DNA of 64,000 bases. Source: Mayamaea pseudoterrestris. Lineage: Eukaryota > Bacillariophyta > Bacillariophyceae > Sellaphorales > Sellaphoraceae. The notes below the pieces were generated by a model. The model had not been told where the DNA came from and searched no databases. It worked only from the letters and a program-made list of their open reading frames with translations. Positions 43,227-53,213 of this stretch are shown here, piece by piece; within the stretch, counting starts at the first letter, position 1; the number at the start of each line of letters is the position of its first letter. Made by a program: the position numbers and the translations under genes. The stretch covers positions 124,001 to 188,000 of the forward strand of contig BROI01000016.1 in NCBI GenBank assembly GCA_027923505.1, given 5' to 3'.

Positions 43227-43730
43227 CGAAATGCTTCCGCACAGTCCGATATAGCGAATGGAATAATGAATACAACGATTGACTGTAGCGCGATAAGATA
43301 TAATAAAGAAGGTTAAAATACTTCTAAAGCAAGCTTTATATAATGTAGAGAACTGTCATCTTCTTCGCATCTTTCACAAAGATTTCATCACCGTTGCCGC
43401 GACTGAATGATAGCGCCTGCGATCCTCGCGGCAGTACGTACATGTCGTAGACTGCAGCTATGCCGCGAGCATGATCTGCGATGTGGAGCGACGATCAACA
43501 CACGAGGAAGTTTGTACCTCCGTGTCCATTCGTCTGTCAGCGTTTGGCTTCCTGCAGAAGATGTCGAATGGTTGACGAAATATGTCGCTGTTCGCTCATT
43601 CTCAATCTTCATCAACCTCATCAAGTAATCGTTAATAACAAGAACGCGAGGACTGAAGACTACAGACACGCCAGCTCTGCGACTACACACTATAAGATAT
43701 TGGCATTATCAAGAGAGGCTACGTACAGCC
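43227..43730. other. Convergent intergenic region
   Basis: About 500 bp between the 3' ends of the two DUF11 surface genes. Open frames on both strands up to about 100 codons overlap one another and lack any domain. Poly(A) signals for both genes should lie here; none is specifically called. Confidence 0.5.
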
Positions 43731-46112
43731 TTAATAACGCTCGAGATTCTTTTCCGTTTTGGTCGATGAAAGCTTCAAAGTTTTTCGCGGCATGCAGGCC
43801 GGAGGGATCGTTGGAACTAACGAGACGTAAGCCGAAGGCGATGTGTCGATTGGGAACGGTGTTGGTGATGCTGTCACTAAGCCACTCGTTGGAACGATGG
43901 ATTGCGAGTCCACTGGATAGGCAGTTGGTCCAGGCGTTGGAGCCTGATGAGCGAAATAATTCGGCAAAGTGTCAGCGAATATGCCATCAACCAGAGTGTA
44001 GCAGCCAAAGCAGAAGATGCATTACACAACGTACCTCAGTTGGCATTACCAGAGGGACCGACACTTCAAATGGAAGGTCCTCTCCCAAGTTGCTTCGCAT
44101 GACACCACGGTTCGTCAATGTGGTATTGGTGACTTGACTTTCACTGACAACTACAGCCTGGAAGGAGATGGTATGCATGCCACCCTTACCATGGAGAGTA
44201 CACTTGGACGCCAAACCCTCAGCATCCAAAGGAAACGCCGTGTCGTTCTTGTTGTCGGAGACGCTGAATGAGGTTGCATTGGCACTGCACGTGTATCTAG
44301 TCGAGCCGCTCACGTATGTCATTTGGTCAAGCACTGGATCAACTATAGTAAAAGATTCTTTGGCGAGATTTCTGGCGGATTGATTTATGACGCGAATGGT
44401 GTACGCCACCGTGTCGCCGGGGCCAAACAGACCGTCGCCATTTATATCATTGGCAAGCTCGGCGTGCTTGCTGACCTTCAAAGAAGGGAAAGGAACAATG
44501 ACGGTACCAAGATCCAAAGCAAAAGCGTCGTTGGCAAAGGAGTAATCTGGATTCTGTCCCCAGGCCGCGGCAATATTTACTGCAGAGTGTCCAAGCGAAC
44601 AAAACGGTTAGCTTCGTCAAATGAATCCAGGGACACGCTAAAGTTGACCTACCTGGGGCACCGTATTTTCCGGATCCGGTCTCCGTGGCAAAAATGAATG
44701 CCCCCGACATGTCATTGTCGTTCGAATCTGACACCATGTTGCTTGTCAAGGCCAGAATCGAGCGGGTTTCGTCAACCGTTCCGTCATTGTCCAAATCAAT
44801 GTATAGGTCAGCATCTTCCACTGATGTTACCCAGACGACAGATCGGACGCCCTTATCATCGCTGCATTCATTATTGGTGCAGCCGAATCCAAGACCAACG
44901 AGGACTTGCGGCGTCAAGCTATCGCGCGGCATGACCGGGAATCCCCAATCGTACAGATCTCCAGTGTCGACTGTATCGACAACGGCTAATACAACAATAT
45001 CGCCTCCGTCCGAGTCAATAAAAGCTCCTGATCCAGTTGGAATGACAGTGGATAGCGAATTTGTCATGGATGATACAGTGACTGTAGTTGATTTTCTCAA
45101 ACCTGAATCTAGCCATTGATACGTTACATCGACGCTGCTTTCGTTGCTTGGATTGAACAAAACCAACTCGACGCCTCCTTTTGTGTTTCCAACTGGAGCG
45201 ACAAAGCTGCGAGAATACAATCCACGTGGCAACAGTGTAAACCAGCGCATTTCATATTTGGAACCTCTGTCGCCTGTGACAAGATGAACTTGAATTGGGT
45301 TTGATGCAGACAGTTCATCTCCAACGTGGACGTACTCGAAGACAAAAGTCTCGCCCTTGTTGAGCGTTGCTGATTGGTTGCCATTGAACGCGAGCGTCGT
45401 GCTGTCTTCGCCTGCCTGGCAATACATGGCGACATACCCAAAGGCATCTGTTGGAAGGTTGGCGTCGGTCCCAACAGGTGAAAGGAATTCCTTTCCCCAG
45501 CCATATCCCTTGTCGTAAACTTCCGTGGCACCGGCCAAAAGCGACCCCGGCTTCTGCGCATACGCGCCTCTTGTAATGGCAACAGGAAAGGTCGTCTTTA
45601 TGTTGTCGCCTCCATCGTAAAGAACAGATCCATTTAAATTGCGCGGAATATCAACATCATTCTGCAAAATGATAGCCTGTCCAGCAAGCAACCTATCATT
45701 TTCGTCGGTGCAAGTCTTCCCGGCCTTTGGAGCGCATCCGTTAGTAGCATTTCCATCTCCCCAAACCTCCGTGGTAGACTGCATTGCAGGATTTAAAGGG
45801 TTTTCAAAACCATCCTCCCAATGATCCCAGTAGACGATGGTGCCGTTGGTCGATATCGTGACTGATACGAGGGTATGAATTGGAGCAGTGGCCGACGACG
45901 AAATCTGTTGAAATGTCCTATCAAAAGCAAGCTCTTCAGGCATTGGGACAAAAAACTCTTGAGATGCCAAGCCAATGTTGGCGGCCCACTAAGGAGAGAA
46001 CATAGATACTCGCGTTAATTTAGTGAGTTTACAAAGGAAGTATGACGAGAAACAGTGCACTTACGGTTGGTGCAACGGCGACCGCGAGCGTCGAAAGAGA
46101 TAGCAGTTTCAT
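43731..46112 (-). CDS. Secreted DUF11-repeat surface protein, short tail, surface 2
   Basis: 713 residues from exons 46112-46065, 45988-44653, 44579-44035 and 43943-43731, in phase. Exon 1 is again 48 nt and encodes only the signal peptide (MKLLSLSTLAVAVAPT). The module is collinear with surface 1: VYWDHWEDGFENPL, STTEVWGDGNAT, LLAGQAIILQND, MRWFTLLPRGLYS, then DUF11 (LFGPGDTVAYTIRVINQSA ... VDPVLDQMTYVSG). Two introns present in surface 1 are absent here, so exon 2 is 1336 nt. The C-terminus has only about 70 residues with a few TPxP groups (APTPGPTAYP) and no KAPT stalk. This gene lost, or never gained, the stalk. Likely extracellular matrix or wall protein. Confidence 0.86.
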
Positions 46113-46734
46113 TTGGACAGCGGTGGAGAGATATAAGATCTGTCAAAGTGTGCTTGTGAGCCTTTGTTGGAAGCAACACTGTACAATTGGCCGCTCGAGT
46201 GTCCCGGCGAAAGCGCTCGACTACCGGTAGTCAGGTCTTGGTTCGACTACCAGTCATCGAATCGGAGGCAGTCAACCTCTACTTTTCATCGGATCTGACC
46301 GCTTCTGTGAGTCGTGCATGACCAGTAGAGTAGGAGTTCACTCTTTTGTTGCCGAAACCTTGCTTGCTCGTCCACATGCCGGACGAAGCCGTGAAGTCCA
46401 AAGTAGCAAATGGCCGGTCAATGTCTCAGTGTGTTCGACCTCTTTCAACATGGCGCGGAAGGCGATTAGCTATGAATGTACCTTGCATAATGATAACCAC
46501 AACGTTTAGTCTTTCCTCTCTTAGTAATCGGCAGAGAGAATCCAACTTTAGTCATCATTCATTCAATGAGTTCATGCCGACATGCCGACTCGGGCATCAA
46601 AGCCATGTGCGTTCTCCCGTCGATCTTTTAAGATGATGATTGCGATGGTACGCGAATCGATGAAGTTACCTTCGTGTAGTTGCATTCATAGTCACGTCAA
46701 AGTTGGCTTGCTTAAAAGTCAACGACGCATTGGC
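46113..46734. other. Upstream region of surface 2
   Basis: About 620 bp with the presumed promoter of surface 2 and the 3' flank of the next minus-strand gene. It holds the 14-bp perfect palindrome GACTACCGGTAGTC at 46219-46232. About 20 bp further on is GACTACCAGTC, a near match to one half. No gene was seen. Confidence 0.5.
46219..46232. repeat. Palindrome GACTACCGGTAGTC
   Basis: Perfect 14-bp dyad about 110 bp upstream of the surface 2 start codon. Its inner ten bases, CTACCGGTAG, recur exactly at 17801, 24453 and 31142, and with one change at 35257. The copies at 17801 and 31142 lie inside coding sequence, so a purely regulatory explanation does not cover all of them. Confidence 0.6.
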
Positions 46735-48093
46735 TCATTTTCGCTTCTCCTTGTCTTTTCTCAAACGCGACAGCTCAAGTACTTTGACAAGACACCAGCT
46801 CGCTGCTCGGGGCCACCACAAACCTAGCGCCACAAGTCGCACGCAGTGATGTGCCGACACCCACGAAAGCTGCCCTGTCCATGACAAATATTTGCCTGAC
46901 GACGAGCTTGTCAAAAGCGAGAAGAGAATAGCCACCAGATACAAGCCATCCAGTATACCATTCAATTTGCAATTTACGTTGCGCGATTGCCAATTCAAGA
47001 GGTCCAACACATTCGTAACTAGTAGCGCCGTTGCATACAGCGGTATCGCCAGCGAGATTGCTCGATGGTAGCTCGTCCAAGTGTGAAGCAATGCAACGCC
47101 AGCAACGAAGCGCAAACGGTTTTGCATGGTTACTGCAAAGTTTGACATGGTTGGATCGTTTTGTGCAGATTTTGCAGGAAGAATGCAAACCGAGCTACTG
47201 TCCGTGGCAATGTTATCGTTGCTTTGCTTCATAGCATTGATCAGGCCGATCACTGGTCGCTGTTCGACAGCCATAGGCGCGTCATGGTAAACACTGGCAA
47301 ACTCGTCGTATTCATCGTCGCCGCCGACTTCGTCATGAATAAGCTCCGTTGCAATTGATTCGTCTTGGTAAACTGTTGGTTGCTGTCGTGACTTGCTGCT
47401 GACATTGGACGTGTGCATGGTTTTTTGGTCCCAGTCATTGTTCGTAAAGGACTCGTCGACTTGTTTCAAACTAGCAGCGCTCTTGACTCTGGCGTACGCT
47501 TGGAAAGTCTTGTCGTCTGCATCTCCATTCTTCGAGCGAGTACTTCGAGCCAAATGTTCATTGTAAATGAGCCGAAGGTCTTTCAGCTTGGGCACCTCAA
47601 CGCCGGCAAATTGCGGCAGTGCAATAAGGTCATCTACGGACGAGACGAAACAATCTTCCATGACTTGCAAGGGAGTACTTTTCAGACGGGACGTTTCAGT
47701 ATCAGCGGCTGGAATTGACTTGCTAGCTTGTTGCTCACGAAAGGCCTTGGCAAGAGCTGCCAATAGCTGACCGTTTTGTGCGAGAGAAATGAATCGCAGG
47801 CAAACATGGAATAGATCCAGACTCGTCAGACCAACAAGTTCCGCAGTTGCTTCATCCTTTTCGTCTTTTTTCTCCGTGACTAGCATCCAAATGTATTTCA
47901 ACAAGACCTTGTCAACGCCGGTGAGTGAAAACAAGACGCTCGCTTGCTTGGCCGACAGTTGCAGTGCAGATTGACAGTCGTAGTCACGCCGTAGAATCGT
48001 ACGCAGCAAGTACAACGCATACGCTTCCTCGACAGCATTTGGTCTGTAGCTGAATGGAGGTGAAGAAGATAATGCATCGACAGTGAATGGCAT
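46735..48093 (-). CDS. Multi-pass membrane protein of unknown family
   Basis: 452 residues, ATG at 48093 (MPFTVDALSSSPPF), single exon. The N-terminal 320 residues are soluble. They include a helical part (EEAYALYLLRTILRRDYD, LLKYIWMLVTEKKDEK) and an acidic loop (DEVGGDDEYDEFASVYHD). The C-terminal 130 residues hold about three to four hydrophobic segments (FVAGVALLHTW, AISLAIPLYATALLVTNVLDL, LDGLYLVAILFSLL, VRLVALGLWWPRAASWCLV). It ends in a basic RLRKDKEKRK tail, which would suit ER retention or cytosolic exposure. The C-terminal layout loosely recalls PEX11-type peroxisomal proteins, but no defining motif was recognised, so no family is assigned. Confidence 0.7.
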   Translation of the reverse strand: MPFTVDALSSSPPFSYRPNAVEEAYALYLLRTILRRDYDCQSALQLSAKQASVLFSLTGVDKVLLKYIWMLVTEKKDEKDEATAELVGLTSLDLFHVCLRFISLAQNGQLLAALAKAFREQQASKSIPAADTETSRLKSTPLQVMEDCFVSSVDDLIALPQFAGVEVPKLKDLRLIYNEHLARSTRSKNGDADDKTFQAYARVKSAASLKQVDESFTNNDWDQKTMHTSNVSSKSRQQPTVYQDESIATELIHDEVGGDDEYDEFASVYHDAPMAVEQRPVIGLINAMKQSNDNIATDSSSVCILPAKSAQNDPTMSNFAVTMQNRLRFVAGVALLHTWTSYHRAISLAIPLYATALLVTNVLDLLNWQSRNVNCKLNGILDGLYLVAILFSLLTSSSSGKYLSWTGQLSWVSAHHCVRLVALGLWWPRAASWCLVKVLELSRLRKDKEKRK

Positions 48094-48574
48094 GTTGCGA
48101 AGGAATAAGTCATGCGCTGCGACGGAACAAATTCATCATGGCGGCGCGGTCGAAGTGAGCATTCACGGTGCGACAGCATGCGACAGGTGAGTTACGTGAG
48201 CAACTTTGGCTCATTAGCTTACTGTTAACGAAAGGCAACCAAGGCAACCGCGGAGCATATTGATCGTACTGATATATAGCTACGATAGGATATTGAATTA
48301 TGTACCGTACCTTAACGCCTACGAGGTAGAGGAAAAAGGTTGGCAACGCGATCGATTAGATTTATCGGAACGAAAGGATTTGGTATACAATGAGTCGCCG
48401 GCTTACAAATAGTTCACGATATAGTACTGTTTTTTATGCGCTCGTTCAGGCTTTGATGTTTTTTCGGCACGGCTGGGCTCGGCACTGCACGGTGCGGTAC
48501 GGCAAGGTGTTATCGAGTCGAGCCGCTGGGTGGCCCACTCTCTCACACCAAGCAGAAATACGCTTCCATGATAT
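48094..48574. other. Intergenic
   Basis: About 480 bp between two minus-strand genes. It includes a GC-rich patch of GGCACGGCTGGGCTCGGCAC-type imperfect repeats near 48465-48505. No gene, RNA or clear regulatory element can be supported. Confidence 0.5.
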
Positions 48575-50389
48575 TTACAAGGCATTGCCAACTGTCGAAG
48601 TATAAGGTCCGTAAGTTGACACAATGAGCTGCTTGGCTTGCGCTTCGTCAATGTTCAACGCCTGGCGAGCGTAGTTTAGCGCGGCCTTTTCTCGTCGGCG
48701 CTCCTTCATGCGAGCAATCTTGTTTCGGACAATCTTGCGCCAGAAGGATCCGTCCTCGTTTGGTTGAATGACAGTAATACGACCGCCATTCGGGTCATGG
48801 TAAAAGAGAGATTGCTCGCGCTCCTCGAATCCTTCACACTCGTCCATACTATTTGGATCCGCATCAATGGCATCGAAGTTGATGAAACATTCCTCCGGCC
48901 CGGAATCCACCATGACTAGCACCTTGCCCAACAAGTCCTTGGCTGGTACGACTAGCCCAAGTGGCGCCAGAGTGGAAGAGTCGTATTCGAGCAGCATGCC
49001 CTTGAGCACGCCCAGTACTCGACCCGACGCTAGTCGCCACCACTTGCGCGTTTCCATAGTCACCACTTCGTCGGTAATCAAGCATAAATCCTGCGTTTCC
49101 GCCTCGCACACATATCCTTCATCACCAGCTTGTGGCTGATAAACTTTAAAGTAGTCGTCATGCTCGTATGCTTGGTCATCATGCGCGTATATGCCAACCT
49201 CATGACCAGAATCCTTGTAAGTGATAGTTGCATCCAGTCGCACCGATCCGCCCTTTTGATGGTCAATGGTGCAAATCTCAAAGCCGTCTTTGTTGCCTCG
49301 CAGTAGCCGACTCTGCTGTCGGCCGTCGCGACTAGTGCCCTTGCGAATGACGCTGGTTTGAACAAAGGTGCAGCTTCCGCGGTTCGGGTAGGGACCTTGC
49401 TCGCGCGGAATGGTTGGAAAGGAGATACTATCCTGGTAGTCTTGGCCCAAGTGAAAATGTCCACTGAACCATGCCTTGATACAGCGATGCGTGCGAACGA
49501 GTTCAATAAACTTGCGACACTTTTTATCGTCCGAGTGATTGAGCCAGCAACATCCATTGACAACGTGATTCTCCTGCAGCACGCGCAAGCCTGATCCATT
49601 GGGCGGCGCATGCGTGAACATGAATACTTTCCATCCGTCATCGGCTGGATGATCAATCAGAAACTGTTCAAACCATTCGAGCTGAGCGTCATCAATAATG
49701 ACTTCGTGCGACGTGTACGGCGCCCCTCGAAAGACGGTGCTGCAGAGCCCCACGAGTAGCGTCTTTTCCGCGACTTCTCGTACAAACTGCGGCGTTGGTT
49801 TCTTGTGCTTTTCCATGAATACCCGGCAATTGTCCGCGTCCGTGACAAACTCATCAATACCTTCCAAATCATGATTGCCGCCAATCACTTCGTATGGCAC
49901 GCCAAAACTGTTCAAATAACCGGCTGCAATCTCGTGACAAAGCGTCGTTCCGGCAAAGAGTTCCGTCGGCATGGCGGGATTATGTTCGCAGTTTTTGGAT
50001 TCTCCCAAGTCTCCCAGTGAGACTAGAGCGACATTGCCGTGCTTGCTCTTGGCTTCATTCAGTATTGGAAGCAGCTGTTGGCGCGCCGTTTCATAATCGT
50101 CCATTTTGCGAGGATCAATGTGCAAGTCTCCCAAGATTGCAACGCGAAAGGCTGTCGGATCGCCCTCGAGCGGTTCTAAATTAGGAAAGAGTCCTTGCGA
50201 CCAGTCGGATTCTAGTTGAATGGTAGAGTAGAGTCGGTAATGATGCTGTGATGGCTGAGGCGATGAGTGAAAAATAGATGCCCATGCCTTTCCTTGACTG
50301 CGGCTTTTAGTGTACTGAAAGGCATGACAGCTTCGAAAGCTCCTGATACTTAACGTATAAAGACTCATTGCAAGTCCAAGTCGTTTCAT
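48575..50389 (-). CDS. Calcineurin-type metallophosphoesterase, probably plastid-targeted
   Basis: 604 residues from the ATG at 50389. The open frame runs on upstream through the 42-bp repeat without an ATG-supported start there. The five metal motifs are intact: GDLHIDP near 85, SLGDLGE near 115, GGNHDLEG near 168, THAPPN near 257 and SGHFHLG near 308, so a dinuclear metal hydrolase is expected. The N-terminus (LAMSLYTLSIRSFRSCHA then FQYTKSRSQGKAW) fits a signal peptide followed by Phe and a basic, Ser-rich stretch, the usual bipartite import signal of secondary plastids. The C-terminal half (about 330-604) is a long extension with a basic helical end (KIARMKERRREKAALNYARQ). Substrate unknown. 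Confidence 0.88.
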   Translation of the reverse strand: MKRLGLAMSLYTLSIRSFRSCHAFQYTKSRSQGKAWASIFHSSPQPSQHHYRLYSTIQLESDWSQGLFPNLEPLEGDPTAFRVAILGDLHIDPRKMDDYETARQQLLPILNEAKSKHGNVALVSLGDLGESKNCEHNPAMPTELFAGTTLCHEIAAGYLNSFGVPYEVIGGNHDLEGIDEFVTDADNCRVFMEKHKKPTPQFVREVAEKTLLVGLCSTVFRGAPYTSHEVIIDDAQLEWFEQFLIDHPADDGWKVFMFTHAPPNGSGLRVLQENHVVNGCCWLNHSDDKKCRKFIELVRTHRCIKAWFSGHFHLGQDYQDSISFPTIPREQGPYPNRGSCTFVQTSVIRKGTSRDGRQQSRLLRGNKDGFEICTIDHQKGGSVRLDATITYKDSGHEVGIYAHDDQAYEHDDYFKVYQPQAGDEGYVCEAETQDLCLITDEVVTMETRKWWRLASGRVLGVLKGMLLEYDSSTLAPLGLVVPAKDLLGKVLVMVDSGPEECFINFDAIDADPNSMDECEGFEEREQSLFYHDPNGGRITVIQPNEDGSFWRKIVRNKIARMKERRREKAALNYARQALNIDEAQAKQLIVSTYGPYTSTVGNAL

Positions 50390-50516
50390 GTTGCTGCTGT
50401 TTATTGTCGAAAGGAGAGGCAAAGGCTTTCCTGGCGAACGAGTGAAGCTTGTCGCAAGGAGGTTGTGGTGCAAGCGTCGCTGCTCTTTGCGAAGGATCTT
50501 CAAGGCAGTGTCAAAT

Positions 50517-50810
50517 ACGTCATCAGGCAATAGTAGGAAACAAGTGCCAGTGTCAATTACGTCATAAGGCAATAGCGTGAAACAAAAGCCAGTGAAAACG
50601 ACGTCACAAGGCAATAATGTGAAACAAGTGCCAGTGATAACTGCGTCATTAGGCAATAGTGCGAAACGAGTGCCAGTGAAAACTACGTCACAAGACAAGT
50701 GTGCGAAACGAGTGCCAGTGAAAACTACGTCATTAGGCAATAGTACGAAACGAGTGCCAGTGTCAATTACGTCATAAGGCAATAGTACGAAACGAGTGCC
50801 AGTGTCAATT
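50517..50810 (+). repeat. 42-bp minisatellite, 7 units, 5' of phosphoesterase gene
   Basis: Anchors at 50517, 50559, 50601, 50643, 50685, 50727 and 50769 are exactly 42 bp apart, and all but one read ACGTCA (the fourth reads GCGTCA). Both subtypes (GTGTCAATT and GTGAAAACT) recur. The array starts about 130 bp upstream of the start codon at 50389. Read toward the gene, each unit presents TGACGT. Because 42 is a multiple of three, an artificial open frame runs through it. Confidence 0.93.
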
Positions 50811-50811
50811 T

Positions 50812-50886
50812 TGAAAATCAAAGTTTTTGGCACTACACTTAAGGTCATAGTACCTTGAAAATCTAAGTTTTTGGCACTACACTTTC
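50812..50886 (-). repeat. 30-bp repeat, two copies, inverted relative to that at 31868
   Basis: Copies TGAAAATCAAAGTTTTTGGC-ACTACACTT start at 50812 and 50856, 44 bp apart. They are the reverse complement of the copies at 31868-31990, yet follow the 42-bp array on the same side in both loci. The two repeat families thus travel together, with one partner flipped. Confidence 0.82.
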
Positions 50887-52967
50887 GTTCACAGTCGAGA
50901 TGATTTCGCGTGGCGCGGCAGCTTTGACAACGATGAGAGATGACGAGAGACCATGGAGATGGTGCCGTCGCTAAGATGCCTATCGCGAGCGCTCACAAGG
51001 ATTACAGCCAATGCTATGGTAAATGCGGTAGATGGGTCATTTGCAAAGATGCGGAGCTAAAGTTATCAGCCAATGTAGGCATTATGGAGCAGTGAGCAAT
51101 AGAACCACATGAACAAACACACACGATCGCAAAACAATAGTAGCAAGAACATGAGCAAGAGGCTCTGGAGTCAAGGAAGATGCAATCAATATGTCAGAAA
51201 CGAGATTTATGCTACAATAATTTGCTTGAGTACTGGTTTGTGCACTATCCTCGCCGATTTGTATCTCACGGCACGGCATGTCAACAATAAGCATTCGGCA
51301 CGCTGCCACAGAATTACGGTCGAAGGGGCCTTTATGCTGTCAAATTGCTTGAGATTGGCGATACGAACATAAGGTTTCACCACAAACAGAGTAGAGACGT
51401 CTTGCATGCGTAGGATTGGCTGAAATGTCTTCTCGTACAATTTGCGATGAGACTCTGAGCTGCAACTGACTTTGCCATGGAAATGCCAACTGCAATCATC
51501 TGTCTTGACGACAAGTACACCTATTCACTGGATTTCACTGGCTCAACAAAGCGAGCTCGTTAATTGATGAGTACAACTTGCAACTCCTGACGAGACTTGA
51601 TCTATGTCAACCAATTTTTACCGATTCCAGAGCAGCAGATGAAGCACTCGGCGCTGAAATTTTGAAGTGAGTGGAATGTAAATGCGCTCGACAGCTCTCA
51701 TTGTAAACTTGACTTACGCAAACAGAATGCCGAGTTTCGAGTCATGTAAAAGTCTGGCAGTGAATCGTGGTTCTTGGATGTCGCGTTGAAACGGTCCAAT
51801 GCAAACGATGAGAAGGCGCTCTATCACAGTGCATGTACTCGAGATGCAAGCGGCATACTCGTACTATCTGAGACGGGACAGTACACTTGAACTTTATTCG
51901 ACAATTCACTCGACAAGGAGTAGTGCCATTGCCATATGGTTGGTCCGTTCCAACGAGGCGACTGGCGAGTCAAGGTCGGCAAGTATAGGAGCGAAGGAAC
52001 GGTTCAAATCCTTCGGTGGCACATAGCTTTACACCGTTACTATTGGCGCACAACGCGTACATCTAAATGGCATCACAATCGTTGTTCGTACCAGTGGCTA
52101 CTTTGGTCGGGTCTGCGGATCAAAATAGTTTGCCGAGTGCAGTGACAAGACGAATCTGCGCCCGCCGTCAAGGATGAACGAATTTTGCTTCCGCCAATGA
52201 TGCCTTTGTATGCGCTGCATTTCCTGCTAGCATTCAAAGCACTATTTTTTAGTGTCACCAAGGCGGTTAACAATTTGTTGCGTCGATAAAGTGCAACACA
52301 TTGGATTGAATGACGGTTTGTCGTGCCCAATACCTCGATGACATGACGCCCGAGCTCGGCAGACAAGTCGGCACCATTGCAATCAAAATTGGCAAACCAC
52401 AATGATATGCTTGCCAGGGTTTCTTTTCTGGCCGAGTCGTCTCAAATCGTGGCATGCGCCGCTTCAACATTGCTCTCACTGGAACCACACTTTCTTCAAT
52501 CGGATACAAATGATGGACAGGGACAGAAACGTGGCAAGTCTGTCACCACAGTCATGCGGAGGAAATGCAGTACATCAAGATGCCGAGTGAATGCCCATCC
52601 ATTGTCTACAATAAGTTGTTGCATATTGCATATTATGTTGAGTGCAAGGAATGTTTTCGTTTTCAAGCTAATGCATTTCCTTGCACTTTGCACCACCTTA
52701 ACTAACATCAATATCTTGAATGCTACTGCATCTCCATATGTCAAGTGCCAAGCGCGCCTCGTCTACTCGGTTGCGGTAGCATTGAAGCATAACGACAGAC
52801 TCACCGACATTAGCTAGATCGTTGCCGGAACGACACGCTCGATCTTCGTCCGCGATCCTTGCTGTGATGCCGACGAATCGACGATGGCCATCAAAGAGCA
52901 AGGTGCCGACCATCAAGCTGATTGCAAGAAGGCAACTATAGTAGACTCAACGAACGAAAACAACAAA
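50887..52967. other. Gene-poor region of 2.1 kb
   Basis: Open frames up to 146 codons (for example 52377-52817, plus) overlap others on the opposite strand and show no domain or composition bias. A GGTTCAAATCC stretch at 52010 resembles a tRNA B box, but the arms do not pair. A non-coding transcript cannot be ruled out. Confidence 0.5.
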
Positions 52968-53213
52968 ATGCCCTTCGTTCAAGTCACATGGCTTCCCAAA
53001 GCTTGTCGTAATGCTGCCGTTCGCCAGCAAGTCGCCGATGCCATCATCAAGGCCATGGTGTCTGTCGAAGGAGCCGACGTTTCCGCCGATAACCTCGTCG
53101 TACGATTCGCCGAGTCCGTCGACGGATTTCCGTTACCCAAGGGACATTCGGCGAATCCAGAGTTGCAAGGCGAAGTCAAAAAAGGCGCCGAGGCATTTTT
53201 GAAGGATCGATGA
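52968..53213 (+). CDS. 4-oxalocrotonate-tautomerase-like protein
   Basis: 81 residues (MPFVQVTWLPKACRNAAVR ...). The family uses the N-terminal Pro, freed by removal of Met, as a catalytic base in keto-enol tautomerisation. That rule selects the ATG at 52968 over one 84 bp upstream in the same frame. Pro-2 and the following strand FVQVTW match the family start. A helix with RQQVADAIIKAM and a second strand DNLVVRFAESV follow, as in the beta-alpha-beta fold. It is about 15-20 residues longer than bacterial 4-OT, with an extra C-terminal helix (EVKKGAEAFLKDR). No targeting signal, so probably cytosolic. Natural substrate unknown. Confidence 0.78.
   Translation: MPFVQVTWLPKACRNAAVRQQVADAIIKAMVSVEGADVSADNLVVRFAESVDGFPLPKGHSANPELQGEVKKGAEAFLKDR

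Noticed and set aside
46735-48093. PEX11-type peroxisomal protein
   Set aside because: Overall layout with C-terminal hydrophobic segments is suggestive, but no family motif was recognised; left as unknown membrane protein.
50390-50848. Upstream extension of the phosphoesterase frame through the 42-bp array (VIDTGTRFVLLPYD repeats)
   Set aside because: The unit is 42 bp, divisible by three, so the frame stays open by chance. The ATG at 50389 gives a proper leader, and the same repeat is non-coding at the two other loci.
51961-52060. tRNA suggested by GGTTCAAATCC (B-box-like)
   Set aside because: The flanking bases do not form a T arm, and no acceptor or anticodon arm can be drawn around it.
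52377-52817. 146-codon plus-strand open frame
   Set aside because: Overlaps opposite-strand frames, no domain, Cys/His content looks random; not supported as a gene.
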